The translations under genes and the position numbers were made by a program. Positions 26,115-35,126 of a stretch of 64,000 bases of DNA are shown one piece after another; position 1 is the stretch's first letter, and the number at the start of each line of letters is the position of its first letter. The stretch spans positions 1 to 64,000 of the forward strand of contig NZ_VJYI01000010.1 of assembly GCF_008065375.1 (NCBI RefSeq), in the 5' to 3' direction. This stretch comes from Nonomuraea sp. SYSU D8015 (lineage in GTDB: Bacteria > Actinomycetota > Actinomycetes > Streptosporangiales > Streptosporangiaceae). Under the pieces are notes generated by a model, which was given only the letters and a program-made list of their open reading frames with translations, did not search any database and was not told the DNA's origin.

Positions 26115-28145
26115 GTGAATCGCGTCGAGGGCCGCGTCAAGGTCACGGGGCTGGCCACGTACGCCGCCGAATACCCGGTCGAGGGCGTCGCCCACGCCTA
26201 CCCCGTGCAGTCGCTGATCGCCAAGGGCCGCGTCGCCCGCGTGGACGCGAGCCAGGCCCTCGACATGCCGGGCGTGCTGGGCGTGCTGTCCGTCGAAGAC
26301 CCGCCCCAGCTGGCCCCCGACGCCGACGGCGAGTTGGCCCTGTTCCAGAGCCGCGACGTCGCCTACCGCGGCCAGCTGATCGCCGCCGCCGTCGCCGACA
26401 CCTACGAGAACGCCCGCGCCGCCGCCGACGCCGTCCGCGTCGAGTACGAGCCCGCCGACCACGACGTCGGCCTGCGCGCCGACCACCCGGGCCTGTACCG
26501 GCCGGAGGTCGTCAACCCGAACTACCCGGCCGACACCGAGCACGGCGACGTCGAGGCGGGGCTGGCCGAGGCCGCGACCACGGTCGACGTGACGTACACG
26601 ACCCCGGTCCTGCACAACAACCCGATGGAGCCGCACGCCGCCGTGGCCCTGTGGGACGCGGAGGGCAGGCTGCTGGTCTACAACTCCACGCAGGGCGCGT
26701 CCCCGGACCGCGACACCATCGCCGGCACGCTCGGCCTGCCGCCCTCCCGGGTCCGGGTCGTGGCCCGGCACGTCGGCGGCGGCTTCGGCTGCAAAGGCAG
26801 CACCCGGCCGCACGCGGTGCTCGCGGCCCTGGCGTCCAGGGCCGTGGGCCGCCCGGTCAAGGTGGTGCTGACCAGGCAGCAGATGTTCGACGTGACCGGC
26901 TACCGCACGCCCACGATCCAGCGGCTGCGCCTGGGCGCCGACGCCGAGGGCCGGCTGACCGCCCTGGAGCACGTCGCCTACGAGCAGAGCTCCACGCTCG
27001 TGGAGTTCGCCGAGCAGACCGCGACCCCGGCCCGCACGATGTACGCCGCGCCCGCGCTGCGCACCGCGCACCGGCTCGTCCGGCTCGACGTCGCCACCCC
27101 GTCGTGGATGCGCGCCCCCGGCGAGTGCCCCGGCATGTACGCCCTGGAGTCCGCCCTCGACGAGCTGGCCTGCGCCGCCGGCATCGACCCCGTCGAGCTG
27201 CGGGTGCGCAACGAACCGGAGACCGAGCCGGAGAGCGGCCTGCCGTTCAGCTCCCGCAACCTGGTGGCCTGCCTGCGGGAGGGCGCCCGCCGCTTCGGGT
27301 GGGACCGCCGCGACCCGGAGCCAGGCGTCAGGCGCGAGGGCGAGTGGCTGGTCGGGACCGGAGTGGCCGCCTCGACCTACCCCGCCAGGCGGCGGCCGTC
27401 GCAGGCCGTGGCCACCGTGCGGAACGGCGACTTCCTGATCCAGGTGGCGGCCGCCGACATCGGCACCGGCGCGCGCACCGTGCTCACCAGGATCGCGGCC
27501 GAGACGCTCGGCGTCGCCCCCGACCGGGTGCACGTCGAGCTGGGCGACAGCGACCTGCCGGACGCGCCCGTGGCCGGCGGCTCCATGGGCACCGCCTCAT
27601 GGGGGTCGGCCGTCGTCCGGGCCTGCGAGGAGCTGATGAAGAACGGCAAAGAGGGCCGCGCCGACACCACCGACGAGGTCGCCACCGACGCGGAGCTGGC
27701 CAGGCACGCCTTCGGCGCCCAGTTCGCCGAGGTCCGGGTCAGCGCGGTGACCGGCGAGGTCCGCGTGCCGCGCCTGCTCGGCGTCTTCGCCGCCGGCCGC
27801 ATCCTGGACGCCGGGCTGGCGCGCTCCCAGTTCATCGGTGGCATGACGATGGGGCTGGGCATGGCGCTGATGGAGGAGACGCTCACCGACGAGGAGTTCG
27901 GCGGCTTCCTCCGGCGCGACCTCGCGCAATACCATGTGCCGGCCTGCGCCGACGTGGCGGACGTCGAGGCGGTCTGGCTGGAGGAGGAGGACGACGCGCT
28001 CAACCCGATGGGCAACAAGGGCATCGGCGAGATCGGCATCGTCGGCACCGCCGCCGCCATCGGCAACGCCGTCCACCACGCCACCGGCCGCCGCATCCGC
28101 GACCTCCCCATCACCCCCGCCAAGATCCTCGCGCCGAGCCCTTGA
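26115..28145 (+). CDS. Molybdenum hydroxylase, molybdopterin-binding catalytic subunit (YagR-like)
   Basis: A 676-residue large subunit. It has the ald_Xan_dh_C domain (residues about 8-120), then the Mo-cofactor domain with HVGGGFGCKGSTRPHAVLAA, MRAPGECPGMYALES, and the catalytic Glu in GNKGIGEIGIVG near the C-terminus. It hydroxylates an aldehyde or N-heterocycle; the substrate is not known. The GTG start is supported by GGAGGAGGAG just upstream. It is slightly shorter than typical YagR proteins. With the two upstream genes it forms a complete enzyme; a XdhC-like maturation protein is encoded at 59.8 kb. Confidence 0.85.
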   Translation: MNRVEGRVKVTGLATYAAEYPVEGVAHAYPVQSLIAKGRVARVDASQALDMPGVLGVLSVEDPPQLAPDADGELALFQSRDVAYRGQLIAAAVADTYENARAAADAVRVEYEPADHDVGLRADHPGLYRPEVVNPNYPADTEHGDVEAGLAEAATTVDVTYTTPVLHNNPMEPHAAVALWDAEGRLLVYNSTQGASPDRDTIAGTLGLPPSRVRVVARHVGGGFGCKGSTRPHAVLAALASRAVGRPVKVVLTRQQMFDVTGYRTPTIQRLRLGADAEGRLTALEHVAYEQSSTLVEFAEQTATPARTMYAAPALRTAHRLVRLDVATPSWMRAPGECPGMYALESALDELACAAGIDPVELRVRNEPETEPESGLPFSSRNLVACLREGARRFGWDRRDPEPGVRREGEWLVGTGVAASTYPARRRPSQAVATVRNGDFLIQVAAADIGTGARTVLTRIAAETLGVAPDRVHVELGDSDLPDAPVAGGSMGTASWGSAVVRACEELMKNGKEGRADTTDEVATDAELARHAFGAQFAEVRVSAVTGEVRVPRLLGVFAAGRILDAGLARSQFIGGMTMGLGMALMEETLTDEEFGGFLRRDLAQYHVPACADVADVEAVWLEEEDDALNPMGNKGIGEIGIVGTAAAIGNAVHHATGRRIRDLPITPAKILAPSP

Positions 28146-28298
28146 CCCGTTCGAGCGCGCCGCCGAGCGGCGCCGTCGCGGCCACGCCGGGCCCGGACCC
28201 TTCGCCGGCTGCTCACCCTGCTCGTCGTCGCGGGAACGGCCGGTCGTTGCGATGGCGCGCTCCTCACCGCGAGGCAGCCGCGCTAGGGGGAAAGAAGG

Positions 28299-28334
28299 CC
28301 AAGGTTTTGACCTGCCTTGGGGTGGAAGTAGAGG
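28299..28334 (+). promoter_or_regulatory. Predicted promoter and inverted repeat before the DUF6328 gene
   Basis: CCAAGG (28299-28304) and CCTTGG (28315-28320) are a perfect inverted repeat around 10 bases. The candidate promoter TTGACC (28307-28312), 16-base spacer, TAGAGG (28329-28334) overlaps it. The rest of the 217-base gap after the Mo-hydroxylase gene shows no gene. Confidence 0.35.
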
Positions 28335-28362
28335 TCTCTCGTGTGAATGGGCGGGAGACAGC

Positions 28363-28890
28363 GTGGAACGAGTGCCTGAACATATGGAACGCCGCGAGTC
28401 GCAGCTGGAGCGCGCGGACCGCAATTTCGTGGAGCTCCTGCAGGGCGCCCGCGTGGCGGTCACCGGCGTGCAGGTGCTGTTCGCGTTCCTGCTGACGGTG
28501 CCCTTCTCGCCGGGGTTCTCCCGGCTGGACCTGGCCGACCGGTGGCTGTTCTACGTGGCGCTGGTGGGGGCGGCGATCGCGTCGATCTGCTACATCGCGC
28601 CCGCCGCGCAGCACCGCGTGCTCTTCCGGCAGGGCCGCAAGGAGACGCTGGTGCGCCGCTCCAACTTCTACGGCATCCTGGGCGCGCTGGCGCTGGCGGT
28701 CTCGATGACCACGGCCACCATGCTCGTGATCGACTACCTCTTCGGCGTCGTCGTGGCCTGGGTCACCGCCGGGGTCATCGCCGCGCTGGCCCTGTGGACC
28801 TGGTTCGGCCAGCCGGCGCTCAACCGGGCGAACGGTAACGGTCAGGACGGCAAGGCGGTCCCGTCGTCATCGTCGTCCCGCGACGACTGA
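28363..28890 (+). CDS. DUF6328-family membrane protein
   Basis: A 175-residue protein with a charged N-terminus (MERRESQLERADRNF) and four predicted membrane spans (VAVTGVQVLFAFLLTVPF, LFYVALVGAAIASICYIA, ILGALALAVSMTTATMLVI, VVAWVTAGVIAALALW). The pattern VELLQGARVAVTGVQVLFAFLL is that of DUF6328 proteins of actinomycetes, whose function is unknown. GTG at 28363 with GGGAG upstream is my start; ATG at 28384 is possible. Its 3' end overlaps the convergent mrpG gene by 49 bp, and the Ser/Asp-rich tails of both proteins come from the same bases. Confidence 0.75.
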   Translation: MERVPEHMERRESQLERADRNFVELLQGARVAVTGVQVLFAFLLTVPFSPGFSRLDLADRWLFYVALVGAAIASICYIAPAAQHRVLFRQGRKETLVRRSNFYGILGALALAVSMTTATMLVIDYLFGVVVAWVTAGVIAALALWTWFGQPALNRANGNGQDGKAVPSSSSSRDD

Positions 28891-29165
28891 CGCGCGTACG
28901 CGGCCCGCGCCACCAGGTACGCCGCCACCGCCACGGTGATCACCTGCGCCGCCGCCACCAGCAGCAGCGGCCCCGCCGTCGCCCAGGACGGCCGGTGCAG
29001 CCACATGGCCAGCAACACCAGCAGCACTCCCGCGACCTGCGGCTTCGTCCCCGCGTGCATCCGGTCCAGCGTGGTGCGGAACCTCACCAGCCCGGCCCCG
29101 GCCGACAACGCCAGGCCGGCGCCCAGCAGCAGGCAGGCGGCCACCGCCGCGTCCAGCGCGCTCAC
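28842..29165 (-). CDS. mrpG: Mrp antiporter subunit G
   Basis: A 107-residue MrpG/MnhG/PhaG protein with three hydrophobic helices and the family core GAGLVRFRTTLDRMHAGTKPQVAGVLLVLL (central residues about 25-54). It is the last gene of the Mrp operon; the GTG overlaps the mrpF stop. The hydrophilic Asp-rich tail RDDDDDGTALPS lies in the overlap with the convergent DUF6328 gene. It is part of the multi-subunit Na+(Li+)/H+ antiporter complex in the membrane. Confidence 0.85.
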   Translation of the reverse strand: MSALDAAVAACLLLGAGLALSAGAGLVRFRTTLDRMHAGTKPQVAGVLLVLLAMWLHRPSWATAGPLLLVAAAQVITVAVAAYLVARAAYARQSSRDDDDDGTALPS

Positions 29166-29422
29166 CGCGACCTGCCGGCGAAGAACCTGGCCAGCGACAC
29201 CGACCCGACGAACCCCAGCAGCGACAGCACCAGCATGATCGGCAGGTCCGAGTAGTCGTCCCTGGCCACGGCGAACACCCCCACCCCGCACATCGCCAGC
29301 GCCGTCATCACGTCCAGCGCCACCGCCCGGTCCAGCATCGACGGGCCGCGCGCCGCCCGGTACAGCGTGGCCGCCGCCGCGCATCCGAGCAGTGCCAGCG
29401 TCACCGCGTACACCAGCGTCAT
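29162..29422 (-). CDS. mrpF: Mrp antiporter subunit F
   Basis: An 86-residue MrpF/MnhF/PhaF protein with three membrane helices and the conserved RAARGPSMLDRAVALDVMTALA segment. The ATG overlaps the mrpE stop (ATGA), and its own stop overlaps mrpG. Short length and position between E and G fit the standard operon order. Confidence 0.85.
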   Translation of the reverse strand: MTLVYAVTLALLGCAAAATLYRAARGPSMLDRAVALDVMTALAMCGVGVFAVARDDYSDLPIMLVLSLLGFVGSVSLARFFAGRSR

Positions 29423-29922
29423 CCCAGCTCCTCCCGGTCGGGGCGGGTGCCGAAGGCCGCCACGACCCGCGACTCCAGCCCGGCCACGTGCGCGCGCACG
29501 GCCTCGGCGGCATCGCCGGGCAGGCCCAGCACGTGCAGCAGCAGGCACCGCTCCGCGACGTACGCGTCCACGACGATGCTGCCGGGCACGTTCGCGAGCG
29601 CCGCCATGATCAGCGCGATCATCGACTCGGACGACGTGCGCAGCTCGACCCGGACCAGCAGCGTCGGCGGCGGGCCCGGCCGGATCACCCACCACACCAC
29701 CCGCGCCGTCGAGAGCACCATGTCCCAGCCGAACCACGCCACGAAGCGCGCCAGCGCCACCGGGCGGAGCCTGATGCCGGGGTCCAGGACCGGCAGCGGC
29801 AGCAGCCACGTCACCACCAGCGCGGCCGCGATCCCGCCGAGCGCGGTGCCCGCCGACGGGTCGCCCCACAGCATCACCCAAACCAGCGTGAGCCAGCCGA
29901 TCAGCGCCAGGCGCGGGCTCAT
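29419..29922 (-). CDS. mrpE: Mrp antiporter subunit E
   Basis: A 167-residue MrpE/MnhE/PhaE protein: two N-terminal hydrophobic helices, FVAWFGWDMVLSTARVVWWVI, then the soluble part with TLLVRVELRTSSESMIALIMAALANVPGSIVVD. The last pattern (ANxPGSxVVD) is characteristic of the family. It overlaps mrpD by 4 bases. It is needed for full antiport activity or assembly in studied systems. Confidence 0.85.
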   Translation of the reverse strand: MSPRLALIGWLTLVWVMLWGDPSAGTALGGIAAALVVTWLLPLPVLDPGIRLRPVALARFVAWFGWDMVLSTARVVWWVIRPGPPPTLLVRVELRTSSESMIALIMAALANVPGSIVVDAYVAERCLLLHVLGLPGDAAEAVRAHVAGLESRVVAAFGTRPDREELG

Positions 29923-31484
29923 CGCCGGCTCCCCAGCACGGCCGTGATGTACGGCTCGCGGGCCATCAGCTCGCCGGCCGCCCGCTGCGCCAGCGCCGAC
30001 AGCGGCCCGGCCAGCACGGTGAACGACAGCCCGAGCGCCACCAGCGCCACCACCGGCGCCGACATGGTCAGGGGGAGCGCGGTCGTGGTCACGGTCGGCT
30101 CCTCACCGGTGTACTCCTCGCTCTCCACGACCCGGCCCGCCCGGATCTCCCTGGGGACGCGCCAGAACGCCTTGCCCCAGGTCTTGGCGACGGCGTACAG
30201 GGTGAGCAGGCTCGTCACCAGGCCCGCGGCCACCAGCGCGGCCGGCAGCGGCCCGCCGGCGGCCAGCCCCGCCTGCACCAGCATCAGCTTCCCCAGGAAA
30301 CCCGACATCGGGGGAATGCCGGACAGGTTCATGGCGGGCACGAAGAACAGCACGGCGATCAGCGGCGCCGTCCTCATCAGCCCGCCGAGCCTGGTCACCG
30401 AGGTGGTCCCGGTCCGCCGCTCGATCAGCCCCGTCACCAGGAACAGCCCCGTCTGCACGGTGATGTGGTGCAGCACGTAGAAGACCGCGCCCGCCATGCC
30501 CGCCACCGTGGACAGGGCCACCCCGAACACCATGTACCCGATGTGGCTGAGCAGCGTGAACGACAACATGCGCTTGAGGTCGGTCTGCGCCACCGCGCCG
30601 AGCACGCCGGTCAGCATCGTGCCCAGCGCCACCCACATGAGCAGCGTCGCCACCGGCCCGCCGGGGAACAGCAGCGCCTCCAGCCGGATGATCGAGTAGA
30701 CGCCGACCTTGGTGAGCAGCCCGGCGAAGACGGCCGTGGCCGGGGCGGGCGCGGTCGGGTAGGAGTCGGGCAGCCACGCCGACATCGGGAAGATCGCCGC
30801 CTTGATCGCGAACACCAGCAGGAGCATGAGCTCCACGAGCAGCTTCACCTGTTCGGGCAGCGTCGCGAACCGCACGGCGAGCTGGGCCATCGACAGCGTG
30901 CCCGTGGCCGCGTACGTGATCGCCAGCGCGATCAGGAACACCATCGACGACACCAGCGCCATCAGCGTGTACGTGGCCCCCGCCCGGATCCGCGACTCGG
31001 TGCCGCCGAACGTCAGCAGCACGTACGAGCCGCTCAGCAGCAGCTCGTACGCCACGAACAGGTTGAACAGATCCCCCGACAGGAACGCGTCCGCCACCCC
31101 GGCCACCATCACCAGGAACCCCGGGTGGAAGATCGCCATGGGCGCGTCGTGCTCCTGCTCGTCGTAGGCGTTGGCCACCGAGTACGCCATCACGCAGAGC
31201 GTCACCGCCGACGACACCACCAGCACCAGCGTGGACAGCCGGTCGGCCACCAGGCAGATCCCGATCGGCGACGGCCACCCGCCCAGCTCCGTGACCAGCG
31301 GCCCGCCCCGGTCCACGGCCACGAGCAGCAGCACCGACACCACCAGCGACACGGTGAGCGTGCCGAGGCTGATGAGCGACTGCAGCCGGCGCAGCCGCCC
31401 GCCGATCGCGAGCTTCACCCCCGCCGCCAGCAGCGGCAGCAGCACGGGCACGCAGACGAGACCCTCAGTGATGTGAGCCGCCAC
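29919..31484 (-). CDS. mrpD: Mrp antiporter subunit D (NADH-quinone oxidoreductase ND4/ND5-like)
   Basis: A 521-residue proton-translocating membrane protein of the Mrp/complex I family, with about 14 helices. Key segments are LFNLFVAYELLLSGSYVLL (conserved Glu), AIKAAIFPMSAWLPDSYPTAPAPATAVFAGLLTKVGVYSI (conserved Lys residues and the SxWLPxxY motif, given over about 40 residues), and AVAQTDLKRMLSFTLLSHIGYM. The GTG overlaps the mrpC stop (TAGTG). It pairs with MrpA as the two transporting subunits. Confidence 0.85.
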   Translation of the reverse strand: MAAHITEGLVCVPVLLPLLAAGVKLAIGGRLRRLQSLISLGTLTVSLVVSVLLLVAVDRGGPLVTELGGWPSPIGICLVADRLSTLVLVVSSAVTLCVMAYSVANAYDEQEHDAPMAIFHPGFLVMVAGVADAFLSGDLFNLFVAYELLLSGSYVLLTFGGTESRIRAGATYTLMALVSSMVFLIALAITYAATGTLSMAQLAVRFATLPEQVKLLVELMLLLVFAIKAAIFPMSAWLPDSYPTAPAPATAVFAGLLTKVGVYSIIRLEALLFPGGPVATLLMWVALGTMLTGVLGAVAQTDLKRMLSFTLLSHIGYMVFGVALSTVAGMAGAVFYVLHHITVQTGLFLVTGLIERRTGTTSVTRLGGLMRTAPLIAVLFFVPAMNLSGIPPMSGFLGKLMLVQAGLAAGGPLPAALVAAGLVTSLLTLYAVAKTWGKAFWRVPREIRAGRVVESEEYTGEEPTVTTTALPLTMSAPVVALVALGLSFTVLAGPLSALAQRAAGELMAREPYITAVLGSRR

Positions 31485-32293
31485 TAGTCCTCGCCTTTCA
31501 GCTCCGGGTCCTGCGCGAGGGCCTGGCGCTCCAGCTCTTCCCTGATGGCCGCCCGCATCTGCCTGCGCGCCTCCCGCTGCCGCGCCCTGAGCTTCCTGCG
31601 CAGCTCCCGCTCCCTGGCCGCCTGCTCCCCTCGCCGCCGCTCGTGCTCCTCGCGCAGCTCCTCGATGCGCATGACGTTGTCCATGGACGCGGTGTCCGCG
31701 CGGAGCCCCGCCTCCTCCAGACGGGCGTGCAGCTCCTCCTCCGTCAGCCCCTCGTCCAGGAGCCCGCGCGTCCAGCGGTCCAGCTCGGTGTGCACCCGGT
31801 CGATCCGCCGCTCCAGGTCGGCCTCCTCCAGCCGCTCCCGCTCGGCCCGTTCGGCCTCCAGGTGCGCCAGTTCGGCCCGTTGTTCGAGGACGAGCCGCCG
31901 GTAGGCGTCCCGCCTGTGGCGCACGGCATCGGTCAGCTCGCCGCGCCGGGCGCGCAGCCGCACCCGCCGGTCCTCGGTGTCGTCCTGGACCTCGTCGCTG
32001 CCGGTCAGCTGCCACGAGCGGTGCACCAGCGCCAGCAGGAACGCCGTCACGCCCAGAGTGATCACGATGGCGGTGAGCACCATGGCCTGCGGCAACGGGT
32101 CGGCCATCGCCGCGGTGCCGACGAAGGGCGGGCCGCCCGCCTCGCCGCTCGCGGTCACGATCAGCAGGTTCACCCCGTTGCCCAGCGTGATCACACCGGC
32201 CAGCACGCGGACCAGGCTCCGCTCCAGCAGCAGCGTCACCCCGGCCGCGATCAGCGCGCAACAGGTCGCGAAGGGCAGCAGCGGCGCGGTCAC
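31484..32293 (-). CDS. mrpC: Mrp antiporter subunit C with a long C-terminal coiled coil
   Basis: Residues 1-95 are a normal MrpC/MnhC/NuoK-like subunit with three helices (LLERSLVRVLAGVITLGNGVNLLIV, then LPQAMVLTAIVITLGVTAFLLALV). Residues about 98-269 are a highly charged extension (HRRDAYRRLVLEQRAELAHLE, LEEADLERRIDRVHTELDRW and more) with the heptad look of a long coiled coil. Usual MrpC proteins are about 110-160 residues, so the cytoplasmic tail is an addition. The reading frame is intact and overlaps both neighbours (GTGA and TAGTG), so this is no annotation artefact of a separate gene. Confidence 0.85.
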   Translation of the reverse strand: MTAPLLPFATCCALIAAGVTLLLERSLVRVLAGVITLGNGVNLLIVTASGEAGGPPFVGTAAMADPLPQAMVLTAIVITLGVTAFLLALVHRSWQLTGSDEVQDDTEDRRVRLRARRGELTDAVRHRRDAYRRLVLEQRAELAHLEAERAERERLEEADLERRIDRVHTELDRWTRGLLDEGLTEEELHARLEEAGLRADTASMDNVMRIEELREEHERRRGEQAARERELRRKLRARQREARRQMRAAIREELERQALAQDPELKGED

Positions 32294-34944
32294 GGCCGCT
32301 CCTCGGCGTCGATCTGCCGGTCCAGCTCCGCTCCCAGGCCGCGCAGCACGTCCTGCACCATGCCGACCACCGACACGTACACGCCGAGGTCGAACAGCAG
32401 CCCCGTGGACAGGTGCACGTGCCCGACCAGCGGCACGGTGACGTCGGTGCTGAGCATGTCCAGCGCCGCCCGCCCGGCCAGCAGCCCGATCAGCGCCGTC
32501 CCGGCCGAGAGCGTCAGCCCCACGCCCATCAGCACGCCCGCGTGCACCGGCACGGCCACGGCCAGCTCGTTGCGGCCGCCCGCCAGATACCGGACCATGA
32601 TCGCCAGCCCGGCCACGATGCCGCCCGCGAACCCGCCGCCCACCCCGCTGTGCCCGACGAACAGCAGGAACAGCGACACCACCAGCACGGTGTGGAACGT
32701 CAGCCTGGCCGTCACCTCGAACGCGATCACCCGCTGGCCCCGCGGCAGCGTGGCCGCCAGCCAGTGCGTGCGCTCGGCGGGCGGGTGCTCGCCCGGCTCG
32801 ATGTGGTACGACCTGCGCCGCAGGAACACCAGGCTCGTCACGCCCAGCGTCAGCACGACGATCACCGTGCTCTCGCCCAGGGTGTCCCAGGCGCGGATGT
32901 CGACGATGAGCGCGCTGACCACGTTGCGCGTGCCGGCCTGCTCGGCCGCCGCCTCCATGAGCGCGCCGACCGGCGCGGTGTCGCGCGCGCCCATCGCCAG
33001 CACGCCCGCGACAGCGGCCGTCCCGCCCACGGCGAGGCCGATCCCGGCCCGGAGCGGCGCGGCCAGCCTGCTCTTGGCCGGGGCGATCGGCAGCCGCCGC
33101 AGCACCAGCGCGAACACCACCAGGCTCAGCGTCTCGGCCAGGAACTGGGTGAGCGCCAGGTCGGGGGAGCCGTGCGCGAGGAACATCAGCGCCGTGCCGT
33201 AGCCGGCCAGCCCCACGAGCAGGGCCAGGAGGATGAACGCGCGGGCGAACAGCGCCAGCACGGCCGCCGCGATCGTCAGGACGGCCACGACCGGCTGCTC
33301 GGGCCGCTGCCATGCGGTGACCGGCGCCTCCAGGCGGGGCGCGCCCCCGTAGGAGAGGGCGAACACGCCGACGCCCACCGTGGCCAGCAGCGTGAGGATC
33401 AGGTAGTCCGGCAGCGAGCCCCGCTGGATCAGGCCGGTGACCTGGATGGCGAGGCGGTCGAGGCGGCGTACGGCGGCCCAGAAGACCTGCCCGGAGTCGA
33501 ACACGTGCAGCGCCGCCCCCATCCTCGCCACCGGCTCCCTGGCCAGGAACAACGCCGCCCCCGCCGCCAGCGCGCCCGCCGACAGCAGCAGCGGCAGCGG
33601 TTCGAGGTGTCCAGGCCACGAGACCAGCCCGAGGACGGACAGCAGCGCCGCCGGCCCGAACATGATCGCGGGCACCGCATGCGCCCGTACCTCCGCCACG
33701 CCCGGCTTCGCGGCGAACGCGCCCCACAGGAACCGCAGCGTGTACCCCGCGGTCAGCGCCGACCCCGCCACCACGCCCGCCAGCACGACCGGATCGCCGA
33801 GCAACGCCTGGAAGGCGGCCTCCTTCCCGACGAAGCCGAGGAGCGGCGGCAGCCCCGCCATCGACGCCCCCGCCAGCACCGCGACCGCGCACACCCACGG
33901 CATCGCCCGCCCGGCCCCGCTGAGCAGACCCACGTCCCTGGTGCCCGTCGCGTGCTCCACGATGCCCGCCACCAGGAACAACGCCGCCTTGAACAGCCCG
34001 TGCGCGAGCAGCGTCGCCGCCCCCGCCCGCGCGGCCTCGCCGGTCCCCGCGCCGAAGAGCACCACCAGGAACCCCAGCTGGCTGACCGTGCCGTAGGCGA
34101 GCAGCCGCTTGAGATCCGTCTCGCGCAGTGCCCGCCAGCCGCCCAGCAGCATCGTCACCACGCCCAGCGGCACCGCCGCCCGCCACACCGGCACGTCGCC
34201 GAGCGCCGGCCCCAGCCGCGCGAGCAGGTAGACCCCGGCCTTCACCATGGCGGCCGCGTGCAGGTACGCCGACACCGGCGTCGGCGCCGCCATCGCCGCC
34301 GGCAGCCAGGTGCTGAACGGGAAGATCGCCGACTTCGCCAGCGCCCCCGCCAGGATCAGCGCGACGGCCACCGGGCCCGCCGCGCCGAGTTCGGAGATCC
34401 GGTACGTCCCCGTCGCCTGGCCTATGAGCACGAACCCGGCCAGCATGGCCAGGCCGCCGAACGTCGTGACCGACAGCGCCTTCATCGCGGCCTGCCTGCT
34501 CATCCGGCTCTCCGGGTCGTAGCCGATCAGCAGGTAGGAGAAGACGGTGGTCAGCTCCCAGAACACGTACAGCAGGAGCAGGTCGTCCGCCGTCACCAGC
34601 CCCAGCATCGAGCCCGCGAACGCCACCATGGCGCCGCCGTACCGCCCGAGGCCGTCGTCCCCCTCAGGGAAGTAGCGGACGCTGTAGCACAGCACCAGCA
34701 CCCCGACGCCCGTGACCAGCGCCATCATCAGCACGGCCAGCGGATCGACCCTGAAGGCCAGCTGCAGCCCGATCGCGGGCGCCCAGCTGGTGACCTGTAC
34801 CGAGGGCACACCGGGCCAGAACGTGTAGGCGAAGCCGGCCGCCGGGGGAAGGGCCAGGAGGACGAAGGAGCGGCGGCCCATGCGGCGGGCCAGCCAGGGA
34901 GCGCACACCGCCGCCACCGCGTGCAGGACCAGCAGCGATTCCAT
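32290..34944 (-). CDS. mrpA: Mrp antiporter subunit A (fused A/B)
   Basis: An 884-residue subunit. The N-terminal two-thirds is ND5-like (DDLLLLYVFWELTTVFSYLLIGYDPES, KSAIFPFSTWLPAAMAAPTPVSAYLHAAAMVKAGVYLL with the conserved Lys, REDLKRLLAYGTVSQLG-like TDLKRLLAYGTVSQLG). The C-terminal third contains the MrpA C-terminal and MrpB-like domains (SPDLALTQFLAETLSLVVFALVLR, DTLGESTVIVVLTLGV, LFLLFVGHSGVGGGFAGGIVAGLAIMVRYL). A separate mrpB gene is therefore absent. The ATG at 34944 has GAGGAG just upstream. First gene of mrpACDEFG, exporting Na+ in exchange for H+ for pH and salt tolerance. Confidence 0.85.
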   Translation of the reverse strand: MESLLVLHAVAAVCAPWLARRMGRRSFVLLALPPAAGFAYTFWPGVPSVQVTSWAPAIGLQLAFRVDPLAVLMMALVTGVGVLVLCYSVRYFPEGDDGLGRYGGAMVAFAGSMLGLVTADDLLLLYVFWELTTVFSYLLIGYDPESRMSRQAAMKALSVTTFGGLAMLAGFVLIGQATGTYRISELGAAGPVAVALILAGALAKSAIFPFSTWLPAAMAAPTPVSAYLHAAAMVKAGVYLLARLGPALGDVPVWRAAVPLGVVTMLLGGWRALRETDLKRLLAYGTVSQLGFLVVLFGAGTGEAARAGAATLLAHGLFKAALFLVAGIVEHATGTRDVGLLSGAGRAMPWVCAVAVLAGASMAGLPPLLGFVGKEAAFQALLGDPVVLAGVVAGSALTAGYTLRFLWGAFAAKPGVAEVRAHAVPAIMFGPAALLSVLGLVSWPGHLEPLPLLLSAGALAAGAALFLAREPVARMGAALHVFDSGQVFWAAVRRLDRLAIQVTGLIQRGSLPDYLILTLLATVGVGVFALSYGGAPRLEAPVTAWQRPEQPVVAVLTIAAAVLALFARAFILLALLVGLAGYGTALMFLAHGSPDLALTQFLAETLSLVVFALVLRRLPIAPAKSRLAAPLRAGIGLAVGGTAAVAGVLAMGARDTAPVGALMEAAAEQAGTRNVVSALIVDIRAWDTLGESTVIVVLTLGVTSLVFLRRRSYHIEPGEHPPAERTHWLAATLPRGQRVIAFEVTARLTFHTVLVVSLFLLFVGHSGVGGGFAGGIVAGLAIMVRYLAGGRNELAVAVPVHAGVLMGVGLTLSAGTALIGLLAGRAALDMLSTDVTVPLVGHVHLSTGLLFDLGVYVSVVGMVQDVLRGLGAELDRQIDAEERP

Positions 34945-35126
34945 GGGCTCCTCGGGAGGGAATCTCCGGTTACGTCCGCCCAATCTGCCCTGCCGCGCGA
35001 CCGCCACCACGCAGGCACGACGGGGATTGACCCGCCCTTTAGCGGGGGTGGAGCAGATCCCCTGCAACAAGCGCGGCCATGCGGGTAGCGGACCTGGACG
35101 GAACGACTCGTGGGGGGAGCAGTCCC

